Shown piece by piece: positions 53,313 through 63,400 of a DNA stretch of 64,000 nt; position 1 is the first letter of the stretch; every line of letters starts with the position of its first letter. The notes beneath the pieces are model-generated. The model ran no database searches. It was not told the DNA's origin and saw only the letters and a list, made by a program, of their open reading frames with translations. The stretch covers positions 1 through 64,000 of the forward strand of contig NZ_JANIOC010000020.1 of NCBI RefSeq assembly GCF_024733565.1. The letters run 5' to 3'. The stretch is from Rossellomorea sp. SC111. GTDB taxonomy: Bacteria; Bacillota; Bacilli; Bacillales; Bacillaceae_B. Position numbers and translations under genes: made by a program.

Positions 53313-54023
53313 CTACGCCAGCAACCGGCTCGGTTTTCCCAAATAAAAGCCCTGTCCAATGGTTATTCCGATTTCCCTTGCCACCTGCATATCCTGTTTT
53401 GTTTCAATTCCCTCTAAGACAATCAACGTATCACTTCCGTAGAATTGGCTGAAAAAAGAGAGGAACCGCTGTTTCTTTTCATCCTGTGCCAGGTTCATGG
53501 CGAAATAACGGTCGAGCTTGATGATTTCCGGTTCATACTCAATGGATTTCTTGATGGAAGATGTCCCCTGCCCGAAATCATCAATCGCATACCAGACACC
53601 ATATTGCTTCAGTTCCTTTAAAGACTCTTTCAACAACGGATTCTGCCATAGTTCTTCCGCACTGGATTCATTAATTTCAAGCACAAGCCGTCCTTTAATG
53701 TCAGGGTGGCGGTTCATAAGGTCGGAAAAATATGTGTGAAAGCTGGGATGCAGAATGGTGGTGATATAAATATTAAGAAACAGCTTGCAGTCCTTGATCC
53801 CATTCTCCGAAAAACTTTCAAGGGCTTTTGAAATGGACAGCGTATCCAGTTTGTACAAGATATTGGCCTTCATGGCAGATTGAAATACACTTTCAGGATT
53901 TTCATTATACTTATTTCGCAAAAGACCCTCATAAGCATAGAGGGTTCGATGTTCACCCATATCATACAATGGCTGAAAATCATGGTAGATAAAGTCGTCT
54001 TGAAAAATAGTAAAGATGTTCAT
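53313..54023 (-). CDS. EAL-domain c-di-GMP phosphodiesterase
   Basis: A 236-residue stand-alone EAL domain. The catalytic residues all look intact: EGLLR (ExLxR), Asn in LFLNI, Glu in EINESS, DDFGQG, Lys in EIIKLD, EGIET and GQGFYLGKP. It should hydrolyse c-di-GMP to pGpG in the cytoplasm. The frame opens at 54161, but GGGGTCCT before the ATG at 54023 gives MNIFTIFQ. It follows a structured leader with a terminator (54058-54190), so expression is probably controlled there. Confidence 0.9.
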   Translation of the reverse strand: MNIFTIFQDDFIYHDFQPLYDMGEHRTLYAYEGLLRNKYNENPESVFQSAMKANILYKLDTLSISKALESFSENGIKDCKLFLNIYITTILHPSFHTYFSDLMNRHPDIKGRLVLEINESSAEELWQNPLLKESLKELKQYGVWYAIDDFGQGTSSIKKSIEYEPEIIKLDRYFAMNLAQDEKKQRFLSFFSQFYGSDTLIVLEGIETKQDMQVAREIGITIGQGFYLGKPSRLLA

Positions 54024-54057
54024 AGGACCCCTATACTCTCTCTCTAGTTTTGGTCTT

Positions 54058-54190
54058 ACCCACAAAAAAACCACACAAAAACGCATTACCCGCGTTCGCA
54101 TGTGGTCGGTTGCGCTACTGGCTCCCCTAAATGTAAGCGCCCATCTATCATTTAGGTTCAAAGCCCCCAGTCGAATGGTCAGTTTATAAA
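54058..54190 (-). promoter_or_regulatory. Structured leader with terminator before the EAL gene, riboswitch-like
   Basis: On the minus strand the order is: CCTAAATG...CATTTAGG (8-bp stem, near 54148 and 54126), a GGGCT/AGCC outer pairing, then ACCACATGCG...TGTGTGGT with inner ACGC/GCGT, followed by seven T residues at about 54060-54066. The terminator ends about 37 bases before the EAL start codon. It does not match c-di-GMP-I, c-di-GMP-II, c-di-AMP or other riboswitch consensus sequences I remember. Confidence 0.6.
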
Positions 54191-54377
54191 GATATTTATC
54201 TTATAAGAAAAATATACCACATAACTAGTACTTATGGGGTGTATTTCTTGTAAATTATTAGAAAATTCATAAAGAAAGACTACCGTGATACAAATGGATT
54301 GTCACTAATCCAAAACCGCCATGGATAATCCCTGGCTTCCCCTGTGTTATCAATCCCTATTCGTTTCCCTGCAGTAA

Positions 54378-55118
54378 AATAAAATCAAACATCTCGACCT
54401 TGACCTGGAAAACAGCGACACAGAAGTCATACCGACAGACAAAAATGAGGTAAAGGTTGAGATTGATGGAAAAGGAACGATGACGTTAGCCGGGAAAGGA
54501 GATACGATTGACGTTACGGTCAAGCATAAATGGTACGAATGGATCGGCTTCAATCGTAAATCAAACGTAACAGTCTATGTTCCGAAAGAGTATGACCAAA
54601 GCATGGAAGTCGATATCGGCTCCGGCAATTTCGTGATGGCGAGAGAATCTGATTCAAAGAAATGGAAGCTCGATGAATTGTCCATTGACATGGGATCAGG
54701 GAATATGGAGCTTGAAAACATCGAGACAAATGTGTTCGAACATGATGGCTCTTCAGGGGATTTGGTGGTAAACGGCCTAACTACAGAGGATGGAAAAGTG
54801 GAAATCAGTTCAGGTGATGTAGAATTATCAAACTTTGAAGGTCCCCTTGAAGGCGATTTATCCTCAGGTGAATTAACGGTCACCATGGACTCCTTAAAGG
54901 GCGACCTGAACTTCGATGTGAGCTCAGGAGGAGTGAAGCTTGATCTGCCGGAAGAAGCAAGCTTTAAGCTGAATGGGAAGGCAAGCAGCGGGGATATTTC
55001 CTGCAATCTTCCTTTAAAAGATCAAAAGATAGAAAATGGGGATATTTCAGGGGTCTCAGGCTCTGGGAAATATACCATTGATGTTTCAGTGTCCAGTGGA
55101 AATGTGGATATATATTAA
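54378..55118 (+). pseudogene. 5'-truncated DUF4097 (adhesin-like) gene
   Basis: The frame runs open from 54378 (a TAA is at 54375-54377) and first has an ATG at 54480, but the 34 codons before it read as normal DUF4097 sequence (HLDLDLENSDTEVIP). It has the repeated beta-helix pattern with SSGD, GSGN and SSGE motifs, usually seen on exported or membrane-anchored Bacillus proteins. The signal/membrane part found in the family is missing. A partial product from 54480 (212 aa) is possible. Terminator at 55121-55149. Confidence 0.65.
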
Positions 55119-55120
55119 CG

Positions 55121-55149
55121 AAGAGTGCCGGAAACATTCCGGCACTCTT
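55121..55149. terminator. Bidirectional terminator
   Basis: AAGAGTGCCGG (55121-55131) pairs perfectly with CCGGCACTCTT (55139-55149). Confidence 0.9.
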
Positions 55150-55153
55150 TCAT

Positions 55154-55885
55154 TTATTTATGATGGAATGGACATTTCCCTTCGATCGGTTCCACGTCGT
55201 CCCCAATAAAATACTGCTTCCACTCACGATGTTCCGGGTCCCCATAATGACTGATATTCGGATGCTTCGGTAAGCCGTCCCATTTCTCGACACGCTCCCT
55301 TACTTTTTCCCTGGACATGATCCCCCCCTTGGACGTGCCTTCCAATCCTTCAAAAATCCTTCTCGGCTGAAACCCGAGTACTAAACTATTCCCAAGATCC
55401 CTGGTCTTTCGCTGCTTGTAGGCAGGAGCATTACCAAACACAAAGAAAGGTTCCCCAGCAAAGGAAAATGCCCACAAATGATGATTCGGATCCTCTGGAT
55501 AATCTTCTGGCCAATCCTCCTTATCCTCACCGTGGAGAAACTGCAGGATTCTCCAGAAATAATCCCTGTAATGAGGGACGGACCTCTCCTCGCTCTCGGG
55601 TTCCACAAATAAAAAGAAGCCGTGACGGATCAGGCGCTCACCTTCAGGCACATCAAACAAGTCGATGAACTCCTGAATCGTTTGGGGTAGATGCTCCCAA
55701 TTGTCATGACTGATATAGGAATACCGAAGCTCTCCCTTCTTCTCTCCGGTCATGCCGAAGTAACAAGGAAACGTGCGGTCGGTTACAACCTCATGAAAGT
55801 TCTTATATTCTTCTATAACCCATTGAGGGACAAGCTCAGGGTTTGTCATATCTTCTTTTGTCAGCAATAAACTGTTCGTTGTCAA
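55154..55885 (-). CDS. YqcI/YcgG family heme-type N-hydroxylase-like protein
   Basis: A 243-residue protein. TFPCYFGMTGEKKGELRYSY, FVFGNAPAYKQR and the C-terminal GKCPFHH are hallmark stretches of YcgG/YqcI proteins (PF08892). One member, GntA, hydroxylates an amino acid with heme; the substrate here is unknown. The frame reaches 55957; GAGGTGG at 55891-55897 lies before a TTG at 55885. A 12-mer identical to the window's terminator repeat (55574-55585) lies within the coding region and encodes ERSVPH in part. Confidence 0.82.
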   Translation of the reverse strand: MTTNSLLLTKEDMTNPELVPQWVIEEYKNFHEVVTDRTFPCYFGMTGEKKGELRYSYISHDNWEHLPQTIQEFIDLFDVPEGERLIRHGFFLFVEPESEERSVPHYRDYFWRILQFLHGEDKEDWPEDYPEDPNHHLWAFSFAGEPFFVFGNAPAYKQRKTRDLGNSLVLGFQPRRIFEGLEGTSKGGIMSREKVRERVEKWDGLPKHPNISHYGDPEHREWKQYFIGDDVEPIEGKCPFHHK

Positions 55886-55976
55886 TTCTTCCACCTCAAA
55901 TTCATGTCGATGGTATGCTCTTCCCGAATTTTGACAGGTTAAAACAATAACTGACAAAAAACTGCTAGCAACATAG

Positions 55977-56008
55977 AAAAGGGTAAAGCAGATTCCGCTT
56001 TACCCTTT
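55977..56008 (-). terminator. Terminator of the FUSC gene
   Basis: AAAGGGTAAAGC (55978-55989) pairs with GCTTTACCCTTT (55997-56008). The FUSC stop lies within it. On the minus strand the tail reads CTTTTCTATG. Confidence 0.75.
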
Positions 56009-58183
56009 CTTTACCTCTGCCCCTAGTTCCACTCCAAGTGCCACGATCGATTGATTGATCCTCCACACATAGTAGAAATGGTGGATAAGATCCACCTGGG
56101 ACTTACGCCAGCTTGGAGCCCGGGTTTCAATTCTTTCCCTCTCAGGGCTTAAATCCCACATGACAGGAGCACTTTCCTGTTCTTTTAATAATCGCCGAAG
56201 CGTCTCGATGTTTTGAGAAATTTTTTCTTCCGTTTCTGAAAATGCACTGCTGAGTTCCTCTGAAACAGTGGCCGGTACCTTTCGGTGGGAGGAAGCAAGC
56301 AGATGCTTTGCGTAATAATTAATGGCCGTCACCACCGTGATCCAGCGCCCCACTCCCGACCTCGTCAAAGATCCGGGCCTTTGCAGAAGGGATTGCGCCT
56401 CATCCTTGATCGCCTGGAGCTTCTGATCCAGATCAAACGCCTGATCTGTCAACGCTTTATCTTCCGGGACCGTAAAGGTTTTAATATAGGAAGAAACATA
56501 TCCTTGAAGATCCCCAAAGAAATCATCAAAGCTATCGGCAACTTTGTCTTTTGTTCTTTTTGGAAATACAAACGCGGAGACAATCAGGGCAATCACGGCT
56601 CCTGCAATCGTATCGATGACACGTGCCCCCATGAGCTGAATGCTGATTCCACCGAGGAGAAGGTCATACATAAAGGCGATAAGCATCGTAATGAATAGGC
56701 TCATCAATGTATAGGAAACAGGGAAAAGATAAAAGGCGAGGAACAAGACCGCAAACAGGAGAACAACCTCCAGCTGTGAATTTCCGGATACAAGGTTGGC
56801 GGCTCCGAATCCGATGATGGCCCCGATTACCGTTCCGATCGACCGTTGGAAAGCCTTCATATACGTTCTGCCTACCGTTTCAGTACCAATTTGAACAATA
56901 AAGGTCGTCAAAAGGACCCAGTACGGCTGTGCAGGTGCAATCAGCTCCCCGACGATAATCGCAAGCGTTCCCGCTACCAGGGCTTGTATCGCTTTACGCG
57001 TCGACGGTTTTAATCTTTTGTTCTCTTCAGACTCATCTTCTTTGTCCTCTTCCTCCGGTTCAGTATCGTTCTCTACAGTGGACTCCTTGTACTCAGACAC
57101 ATTCAATGATTCCTGAATCGTAATGGCCGCTTCCAGGACATGATTCGCAATGGACTCGATCCGTCTCAGGAGATAGACCCATCCTTCAGTTTTCCCTTCT
57201 TCATTCAGAACCTCCGACAAAACCAGACGCAGGGCCTGGATGGCTTTTTCTGCCTCTTCAAGGGAACGGGGATCATAATCCTGGGCCAATACCTCGGCGT
57301 CACGGAGAGAGCGAAGAACCCATACTAATAAACGCCTGAGTTCGATAACCTCCAATGCTTCCAAATCCTTCAGCTTTTTCAAGGAATCCGTTAACGTCTG
57401 AATCAGCATTTCTGTGTCAAACACATATAAACGAAGTTGTGAAGCTTCGATACCAGGCCAGAGCTTCTTTAAATCATTCTCATTAATGTCACCTGCCACG
57501 CTTCTCGCATACTCATTCAGCCTTCTGACGTTTCGATCCAGTTGCTTTCTCCGCTTATTGCTCGTATTCGGATCTTCTATCATCTTCATTAAAATGGTAA
57601 ACGTCAAGTTGGATTGAATATGAAACGAACGCATACTCCTTCTTAACATATGGACAGAATCTTTAAAAATGATGAAGTTATAAAGAAACGCGTACACAAG
57701 CCCTAAGACGATCCCGAGGTAAAACCATTCTAGATGGGCCACATCCAGCTGTAAGATCGACGATATATAGATCGACATAAACCCTGCCATTCCCATGGAA
57801 AAATAGCGGATGGCAAAGCGTGAAAAGTAAAAAGCGCTAAAGATGACGCCTACCAATAAAGCGTTAACGACAAGACTGTAGTGAGCAAATGCCGAACCCA
57901 AAGTGATCCCGGTCGCTACTGAAACACCAACCAGCAAGGTCGTTATCTTCTTTTTCCCCGTCGTATCATCCATGACGACAAAAATCCCGAGCATCCCCAC
58001 CATTCCGGACACAATGGCCGGGGTGATGGAGGGATGGTCAAACTGCTTCAATAAGAAAAGCATCGTAAATACAGCCGATATCAAGCTGATCGTCGCTTTA
58101 CCCGCCTGCTGGAATCTTTTCCTGCCGGGATCGGACGCAAGGATCCTCCCCAGCCATATATGTTGTCTATGTAAATGTTTCAT
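56000..58183 (-). CDS. FUSC family membrane transporter
   Basis: A 727-residue FUSC/ArAE protein. It has two six-helix halves, about residues 20-180 and 400-560, each followed by a cytoplasmic helical part. The halves are joined by an acidic stretch (EPEEEDKEDESEENK). E. coli AaeB and YccS-type relatives export aromatic acids or unknown substrates. A promoter and terminator-like hairpin precede the ATG (58246-58353). Function in Bacillus is unknown. Confidence 0.85.
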   Translation of the reverse strand: MKHLHRQHIWLGRILASDPGRKRFQQAGKATISLISAVFTMLFLLKQFDHPSITPAIVSGMVGMLGIFVVMDDTTGKKKITTLLVGVSVATGITLGSAFAHYSLVVNALLVGVIFSAFYFSRFAIRYFSMGMAGFMSIYISSILQLDVAHLEWFYLGIVLGLVYAFLYNFIIFKDSVHMLRRSMRSFHIQSNLTFTILMKMIEDPNTSNKRRKQLDRNVRRLNEYARSVAGDINENDLKKLWPGIEASQLRLYVFDTEMLIQTLTDSLKKLKDLEALEVIELRRLLVWVLRSLRDAEVLAQDYDPRSLEEAEKAIQALRLVLSEVLNEEGKTEGWVYLLRRIESIANHVLEAAITIQESLNVSEYKESTVENDTEPEEEDKEDESEENKRLKPSTRKAIQALVAGTLAIIVGELIAPAQPYWVLLTTFIVQIGTETVGRTYMKAFQRSIGTVIGAIIGFGAANLVSGNSQLEVVLLFAVLFLAFYLFPVSYTLMSLFITMLIAFMYDLLLGGISIQLMGARVIDTIAGAVIALIVSAFVFPKRTKDKVADSFDDFFGDLQGYVSSYIKTFTVPEDKALTDQAFDLDQKLQAIKDEAQSLLQRPGSLTRSGVGRWITVVTAINYYAKHLLASSHRKVPATVSEELSSAFSETEEKISQNIETLRRLLKEQESAPVMWDLSPERERIETRAPSWRKSQVDLIHHFYYVWRINQSIVALGVELGAEVKKG

Positions 58184-58245
58184 TTCTCATCAAACCCTTA
58201 TCTACGCGCCGTTTTTCATTCTCTTTTATCGTACCCTTTCCAATA

Positions 58246-58282
58246 AAAAAGTAACCTGTACTGCAGGAAGCAGCAGGTTACT
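58246..58282 (-). promoter_or_regulatory. Terminator-like hairpin in the leader of the FUSC gene
   Basis: GTAACCTG pairs with CAGGTTAC around 58248-58280. On the minus strand the stem is followed by TTTTTTATT. It lies between the candidate promoter and the start codon, so it may attenuate. Confidence 0.5.
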
Positions 58283-58324
58283 CACATTCGCTGGTGCACG
58301 AAGAGAACAGAATCTATTTGTATG

Positions 58325-58353
58325 ATTATAAGGGTTATGGGCGGGTGGGTAAA
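58325..58353 (-). promoter_or_regulatory. Candidate promoter of the FUSC gene
   Basis: On the minus strand TTTACC (58348-58353) and TATAAT (58325-58330) are 17 bases apart; the -10 is perfect. Confidence 0.55.
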
Positions 58354-58419
58354 GGAAAGTGCTTGGATAAACTCTCTCCTTCTATGAGTCAACACACATA
58401 TCTCGTACTCACACTACTA

Positions 58420-58455
58420 AAAAACCGGTCAGCCCAAAAGGACCAACCGGTTTTC
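58420..58455 (-). terminator. Terminator of glmS
   Basis: AAAACCGGT pairs with ACCGGTTTT around a loop of about 16 bases; a T-run follows on the minus strand. Confidence 0.85.
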
Positions 58456-58476
58456 CACTATTCAAGTATTCAATCC

Positions 58477-60279
58477 TTACTCAACCGTAACAGATTTCGC
58501 CAAGTTACGCGGCTTATCTACATCACAATCGCGGTGCAGGGCAGCATAGTAAGAAATTAATTGTAATGGGATGACAGAGATAAGAGGTGTTAACAATGGG
58601 TTAACCTCCGGGATGACGAAGCGATCTTCTTCGTCTTCTAAGCCTTTCATTGAAATGATACAAGGGTTTGCTCCACGAGCGACTACCTCTTTCACATTTC
58701 CTCTGATGCCTAGGTTCACTTCTTCTTGAGTTGCAAGTGCAACGATCGGTGTTCCTTCTTCGATAAGGGCGATCGTACCGTGTTTAAGCTCTCCTCCGGC
58801 AAATCCTTCTGCCTGGATGTAAGAGATTTCTTTCAGCTTCAAGGCGCCTTCAAGACCTACATAGAAGTCCAGTGAACGGCCGATGAAGAAACAATTGCGA
58901 GTGGTTGACAGATATTCACGAGCGATATCTTCAAACTCTTCTTTCGTGTCACAAAGTGCTTCCATCGCAGTAGCCACGATACCCAGTTCTTGAACAAGGT
59001 CAAATTCCTGGTTGGTTCCGCATGCTTTACCTGCGACATGCGCAAGGATTGCAAGCACTGCAAGCTGAGCTGTGTACGCTTTCGTTGAAGCAACCGCAAT
59101 CTCAGGTCCTGCATGAAGAAGCAATGTGTAATCCGCTTCACGTGACAGGGTAGAACCCCCTACGTTTGTGATCGTCAATGATTTATGTCCAAGCTCTTTG
59201 ATCTGGACAAGTACGGCACGACTGTCTGCCGTTTCCCCACTTTGTGAGATGAATACGAACAACGGTTTCTTAGAAAGTAAAGGCATGTTGTAGCTGAATT
59301 CGCTTGCTACATGAACTTCTACAGGGATCCCTGCACTCTTCTCGATGAATTGCTTTCCAACGAGACCAGCGTGGTAGCTCGTTCCACATGCAATGATGTA
59401 GACACGATCCGCTTCTTTCATCGCGCCGACGATCGGCTCATCGATGTGAAGCTCGTTGTTCTCGTTTTGGTAAGCCTGGATGATTTTACGCATCACTAAC
59501 GGCTGCTCGTCGATTTCTTTCAGCATGTAGTGAGGGTATGTTCCTTTTTCAATATCACTGGCATCGATTTCCGCCGTGTAAGGAGCACGTTCCATTACTT
59601 CACCGATCAGGTTTTGAATTTCAACCTTTTCTTTCGTTACGATGACCATTTCTTTATCCATCAGCTCAACGTATTGATCCGTTACTTGAATCATCGCCAT
59701 GGCATCACTTGCTACAACATTAAAGCCTTCTCCAAGACCGACAAGAAGTGGACTTTTGTTTTTCGCTACATAGATCGTTTCATCGTTTTCAGAATCTAAA
59801 AGGGCAATCGCATAAGAACCTTTTAGAAGCATCAGCGTTTGACGGAACGCTTCCTCAACTGTATTTCCTTCTCCCACGATCTTCTCGATTAGCTGTACGA
59901 TGACTTCAGTATCCGTATCACTCTTGAACGTTACGTCTGTCAGGTATTCACGCTTAAGCTGGGAGTAGTTTTCGATTACTCCGTTATGAACGATCGTGAA
60001 TCGGCCTGAGTTGCTTTGATGAGGGTGAGCATTCACCTGGCTTGGCACACCGTGGGTAGCCCAACGAGTGTGACCGATTCCTGTGTTGCTTGAAACACTG
60101 TCATCAACGATCCCGCGAAGATCGGCAATACGGCCTTTCTCTTTGAAGACATGGATGCCTTCGTCGTTTTGAACGGCGATGCCTGCAGAGTCATAACCGC
60201 GGTACTCCAGCTTTTCAAGACCTTTTAAAAGAATTTCCTTTGTATCTGAACTTCCGATATATCCAACAATTCCACACAT
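58477..60279 (-). CDS. glmS: Glucosamine-6-phosphate synthase (isomerising)
   Basis: A 600-residue enzyme with an N-terminal glutamine amidotransferase domain starting MCGIVGYIG, where Cys2 is the nucleophile after Met removal, and two SIS domains (CGTSYHAG, then [19 protein letters not shown]) for isomerisation. It makes GlcN-6-P from fructose-6-P and glutamine, the first step to UDP-GlcNAc. GGGAGG is 12 bases before the ATG. Under control of the glmS ribozyme (60390-60540). Confidence 0.98.
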   Translation of the reverse strand: MCGIVGYIGSSDTKEILLKGLEKLEYRGYDSAGIAVQNDEGIHVFKEKGRIADLRGIVDDSVSSNTGIGHTRWATHGVPSQVNAHPHQSNSGRFTIVHNGVIENYSQLKREYLTDVTFKSDTDTEVIVQLIEKIVGEGNTVEEAFRQTLMLLKGSYAIALLDSENDETIYVAKNKSPLLVGLGEGFNVVASDAMAMIQVTDQYVELMDKEMVIVTKEKVEIQNLIGEVMERAPYTAEIDASDIEKGTYPHYMLKEIDEQPLVMRKIIQAYQNENNELHIDEPIVGAMKEADRVYIIACGTSYHAGLVGKQFIEKSAGIPVEVHVASEFSYNMPLLSKKPLFVFISQSGETADSRAVLVQIKELGHKSLTITNVGGSTLSREADYTLLLHAGPEIAVASTKAYTAQLAVLAILAHVAGKACGTNQEFDLVQELGIVATAMEALCDTKEEFEDIAREYLSTTRNCFFIGRSLDFYVGLEGALKLKEISYIQAEGFAGGELKHGTIALIEEGTPIVALATQEEVNLGIRGNVKEVVARGANPCIISMKGLEDEEDRFVIPEVNPLLTPLISVIPLQLISYYAALHRDCDVDKPRNLAKSVTVE

Positions 60280-60305
60280 AATTAATTTATCCTCCCTGAA
60301 CATAC

Positions 60306-60344
60306 AAGGGGGCAAGAACTCTTTTGGGGACGACTTGCCCCCTT
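60306..60344 (-). promoter_or_regulatory. Stable hairpin between the ribozyme and glmS start
   Basis: AAGGGGGCAAG (60306-60316) pairs perfectly with CTTGCCCCCTT (60334-60344). There is no T-run after it on the minus strand, so it is not a terminator. It lies just before the ribosome-binding site. Confidence 0.7.
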
Positions 60345-60389
60345 ATCTCTGTTTGTCATTAGTATTTTAGGTCACTTTTTTCTTCCCTT

Positions 60390-60540
60390 TGTACATTAAG
60401 TTGCCTTAACGTTTTAAGAAAGAAACTTTCGGTTCCGTGACACATGCGAACCGGGAGGCATCCGCCGAACACTCGATAAACCTCCACCTCGTCAACTAAA
60501 CGATCCTTTACGTATCCATCGCTTAGTCCTGGCGCTTTAT
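60390..60540 (-). promoter_or_regulatory. glmS ribozyme (GlcN-6-P-activated)
   Basis: On the minus strand ATAAAGCGCCAGGACTAA leads into GACGAGGTGGAGGTTTATCGAG and CGGCGGATGCCTCCCGGTTCG, matching glmS ribozyme conserved segments. Self-cleavage should be between A (60536) and G (60535), before GCGCC. GlcN-6-P acts as cofactor, which destabilises the mRNA and lowers GlmS. Confidence 0.96.
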
Positions 60541-60614
60541 AGGATTTTTACCCTCAATCCACCTTTCCTTCTTGAATCACATTTCCATTTTATTTGAAAA
60601 ACGAAAACAAAATC

Positions 60615-60644
60615 ATCATACACCAGCAGGTTTCCCTTCGTCAA
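60615..60644 (-). promoter_or_regulatory. glmS promoter
   Basis: On the minus strand TTGACG (60639-60644) and TATGAT (60615-60620), each 5/6, are 18 bases apart, giving a leader of about 65 nt before the ribozyme cleavage site. Confidence 0.78.
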
Positions 60645-60783
60645 TATAAATCTGACAACATCAAGAAGTTGTTATCCATTTGTCATGTTCCCGACACAGA
60701 ACATGATAAACCCTTCCAAAAGGACTCTACTAATTAAATATGCACAAGAGGCACGTATTGACCCCCTGCGCATGAAAAATCAA

Positions 60784-62133
60784 CTATTCGTTCAGACCCA
60801 TTTCCTGGTCGACAACCTGTACGATTTCATTTACGTACCGCTCACAAAGTTCTTCAGTAGGTGCTTCCGCCATTACACGCACCAATGGCTCTGTTCCGGA
60901 AGGACGGACAAGAATACGGCCATTTCCGTTCATTTCTTCTTCCACCTTTTGAATGACGGTTTTCACCGTTTCGTTATCCGTGACATGGTGCTTATCCGTC
61001 ACTCGAACATTCACAAGCTTCTGAGGGAACTTCTGCATCTCCCCGGCAAGTTCGGATAGTGATTTACCCGTCACCTTCATGATGTTCACAAGCTGAATAC
61101 CTGTTAAAAGGCCGTCCCCTGTCGTATTGTAATCCAGGAAGATGATATGGCCCGACTGCTCACCGCCGAGTGTATAGCCGTTTTTCTTCATTTCTTCCAC
61201 AACATAGCGATCCCCCACGGCTGTCTGGATGCTTTGGATGCCATTCTCTTCAAGTCCTTTATGGAACCCTAGATTACTCATCACCGTAGATACGACGGTA
61301 GATTGCTTTAATTGCCCTTGTGATTTCAAATACTTGCCGCAGATGTACATGATCTGATCGCCATCGACGATCTGACCAAGCTCATCAATGGCGATGATCC
61401 GATCTCCATCTCCATCAAAGGCAAGACCCAGATCCGCGCCTTTTTCTTTTACCATCTCAGCCAATGTTTCCGGGTGAGTGGACCCGACACCTTCATTGAT
61501 GTTCAATCCATTCGGGGATGCTCCCATTGTGGAAATATCGGCATCAAGATCAGCAAACAGGTGAGTGGCAAGAGCGGATGTAGCACCGTGTGCACAATCT
61601 AACGCAATATGTAAACCATCGAAATCCTCGTCTACTGATTGTTTTAAATACTGCAGATACTTTTGACCACCTTCGAAATAGTCACTTACCTGCCCAAGGT
61701 CACCGCCGGTCGGACGGGGTAGCCCGTCAGCGGTTTGATCCAACAGGTCTTCAATTTCACTTTCCTGGTCATCGGAAAGCTTGAAGCCATCCGGGCCGAA
61801 GAATTTAATCCCGTTATCGGCTACCGGGTTATGAGAAGCTGAAATCATGACCCCTGCCTGAGCTCCGAGCGCCTTTGTCAGATAAGCGACACCAGGAGTT
61901 GAAATCACACCTAAGCGCATCACTTCAGCACCTATTGAAAGAAGTCCCGCTACAAGAGCCCCTTCCAACATATGTCCGGAAATCCGGGTATCCCGTCCAA
62001 TCAATATTTTGGGACGTGTAGCATCCTTTGTCAGAACATATCCACCAAATCGTCCGAGCTTAAATGCTAATTCCGGTGTCAATTCTGTATTCGCTACACC
62101 TCTTACTCCATCCGTTCCAAAATACTTACCCAT
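60784..62133 (-). CDS. glmM: Phosphoglucosamine mutase GlmM
   Basis: A 449-residue alpha-D-phosphohexomutase. [10 protein letters not shown] at the N-terminus, the phosphoserine loop ISASHNP, the metal loop DGDGDR and the sugar loop GGEQSGHI are clear. It converts GlcN-6-P to GlcN-1-P, the step after GlmS. GGAGAG precedes the ATG at 62133. The gene follows cdaR in the cdaA-cdaR-glmM order; c-di-AMP synthase CdaA is known to interact with GlmM. Confidence 0.97.
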   Translation of the reverse strand: MGKYFGTDGVRGVANTELTPELAFKLGRFGGYVLTKDATRPKILIGRDTRISGHMLEGALVAGLLSIGAEVMRLGVISTPGVAYLTKALGAQAGVMISASHNPVADNGIKFFGPDGFKLSDDQESEIEDLLDQTADGLPRPTGGDLGQVSDYFEGGQKYLQYLKQSVDEDFDGLHIALDCAHGATSALATHLFADLDADISTMGASPNGLNINEGVGSTHPETLAEMVKEKGADLGLAFDGDGDRIIAIDELGQIVDGDQIMYICGKYLKSQGQLKQSTVVSTVMSNLGFHKGLEENGIQSIQTAVGDRYVVEEMKKNGYTLGGEQSGHIIFLDYNTTGDGLLTGIQLVNIMKVTGKSLSELAGEMQKFPQKLVNVRVTDKHHVTDNETVKTVIQKVEEEMNGNGRILVRPSGTEPLVRVMAEAPTEELCERYVNEIVQVVDQEMGLNE

Positions 62134-62158
62134 TGTCATTCTCTCCTTTTTACAGCTC

Positions 62159-63400
62159 TTATGCTGATGTGTTCTTTTCTTTGATTTCTACTTTTACCTT
62201 TTTTTGCGAAAGGGTCCATTCAACATTCTCCGGCCCATCCGCTTCTATTTCTACCTCATGTTCTCCGGGTTCGAGCCCTGAAAGATCGAGAGCGAGAGAG
62301 AAATCTTCTTTCTTAACGTTACTCACTTCTTCGTTCTCACCTTTCAGTGCCACATCCACTACACCGTTTTCAGGTTCCATGATGGTGTATTCATAATCGT
62401 CAGCCAATCCCTCAGGTTTGATTTCGATTCCAGATAAGCTTTTTTCCTCGGTTGAATTCACATCAACCGTGACTTTCACTTCTTCGGGAGCCACTTTATT
62501 CAATCCATCCTGGAGGGCGAGTGGCACAGTAATGGTAGAATCCTTCGTGACCTTGGAAAGATCGACTTCTGCCAGGAGTTCTTCCACTGTGTCGAGTACA
62601 TCCTGCCTTCCAAAAATCGTTGCCTCTTTAGGTTCTACTGAAATCGCCTCAAGGGTAGTACCCTTCGGAAGGCTTCTCTTTTGTTTAATGCTGACTGGTA
62701 CGGTCTTACTCGGATTCACAACTGACACGGTCACATCAACCACTTCAGGGTCTATCTGGACATCCAGTTTGTTATATTCACGGTCAAGTACCTGCACCCT
62801 GGCTTCCCTTGTCACATTTTCATTGATCTCTTCGTCTACATCGAGAGTGGCAATTACGTAGGCAACCCGCTCTACTTCATCCTTCGAGCCTGTCACCTTC
62901 ACGGATTTCGGATCAACGGCCAGCCCTTCTGCCTCATATCCATTCGATAGAATACTCTCATTGAATTTAGGTTCGACTGTGAATTCTTCCGTGACCTTTT
63001 CCTGTACGGAAATATTGGCAAATTGAGGATCAAACTTCACTGTTAATTTATCAGAAATATTTTGAATCTGGATTTCTACTTGATGTTCACCAATCCCGAT
63101 ATCATTTAAGTTCACATACACTTGGAAGTCCTTCAATGTTTTGGTTTGCTGTACAACAGCTTTAGGCCCTTCCACGGTCACATTCACCGTATCCGGCAAA
63201 CCTGACACTTCCAAATTCTCACTATCATAGAATACTTCAAGCGGGACATCCTGGATCGTTTCAATTGCACTCTGGGACGTACCGTTACTATTATTAGCCG
63301 TCTTCTGAATATCGTCAAAGTTCACGGATAGATAAAGAATGAAGGCTAACATGAGTCCGACGATACGCATGAACCAACGGCTTTCCATGAATTTATCCAT
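62159..63400 (-). CDS. cdaR: CdaR (YbbR), regulator of CdaA
   Basis: A 413-residue protein with an N-terminal membrane anchor ([16 protein letters not shown]) and four extracellular YbbR repeats, each near 80-90 residues. It binds and modulates CdaA. The frame opens at 63457, but GGGGGAAGAAAGAAA lies before the ATG at 63400. The start overlaps the cdaA stop by eight bases. Confidence 0.93.
   Translation of the reverse strand: MDKFMESRWFMRIVGLMLAFILYLSVNFDDIQKTANNSNGTSQSAIETIQDVPLEVFYDSENLEVSGLPDTVNVTVEGPKAVVQQTKTLKDFQVYVNLNDIGIGEHQVEIQIQNISDKLTVKFDPQFANISVQEKVTEEFTVEPKFNESILSNGYEAEGLAVDPKSVKVTGSKDEVERVAYVIATLDVDEEINENVTREARVQVLDREYNKLDVQIDPEVVDVTVSVVNPSKTVPVSIKQKRSLPKGTTLEAISVEPKEATIFGRQDVLDTVEELLAEVDLSKVTKDSTITVPLALQDGLNKVAPEEVKVTVDVNSTEEKSLSGIEIKPEGLADDYEYTIMEPENGVVDVALKGENEEVSNVKKEDFSLALDLSGLEPGEHEVEIEADGPENVEWTLSQKKVKVEIKEKNTSA

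Noticed and set aside
54058..54190. c-di-GMP-I riboswitch before the EAL gene
   Set aside because: The GCAAA and GACGCAAAGC conserved segments are absent.
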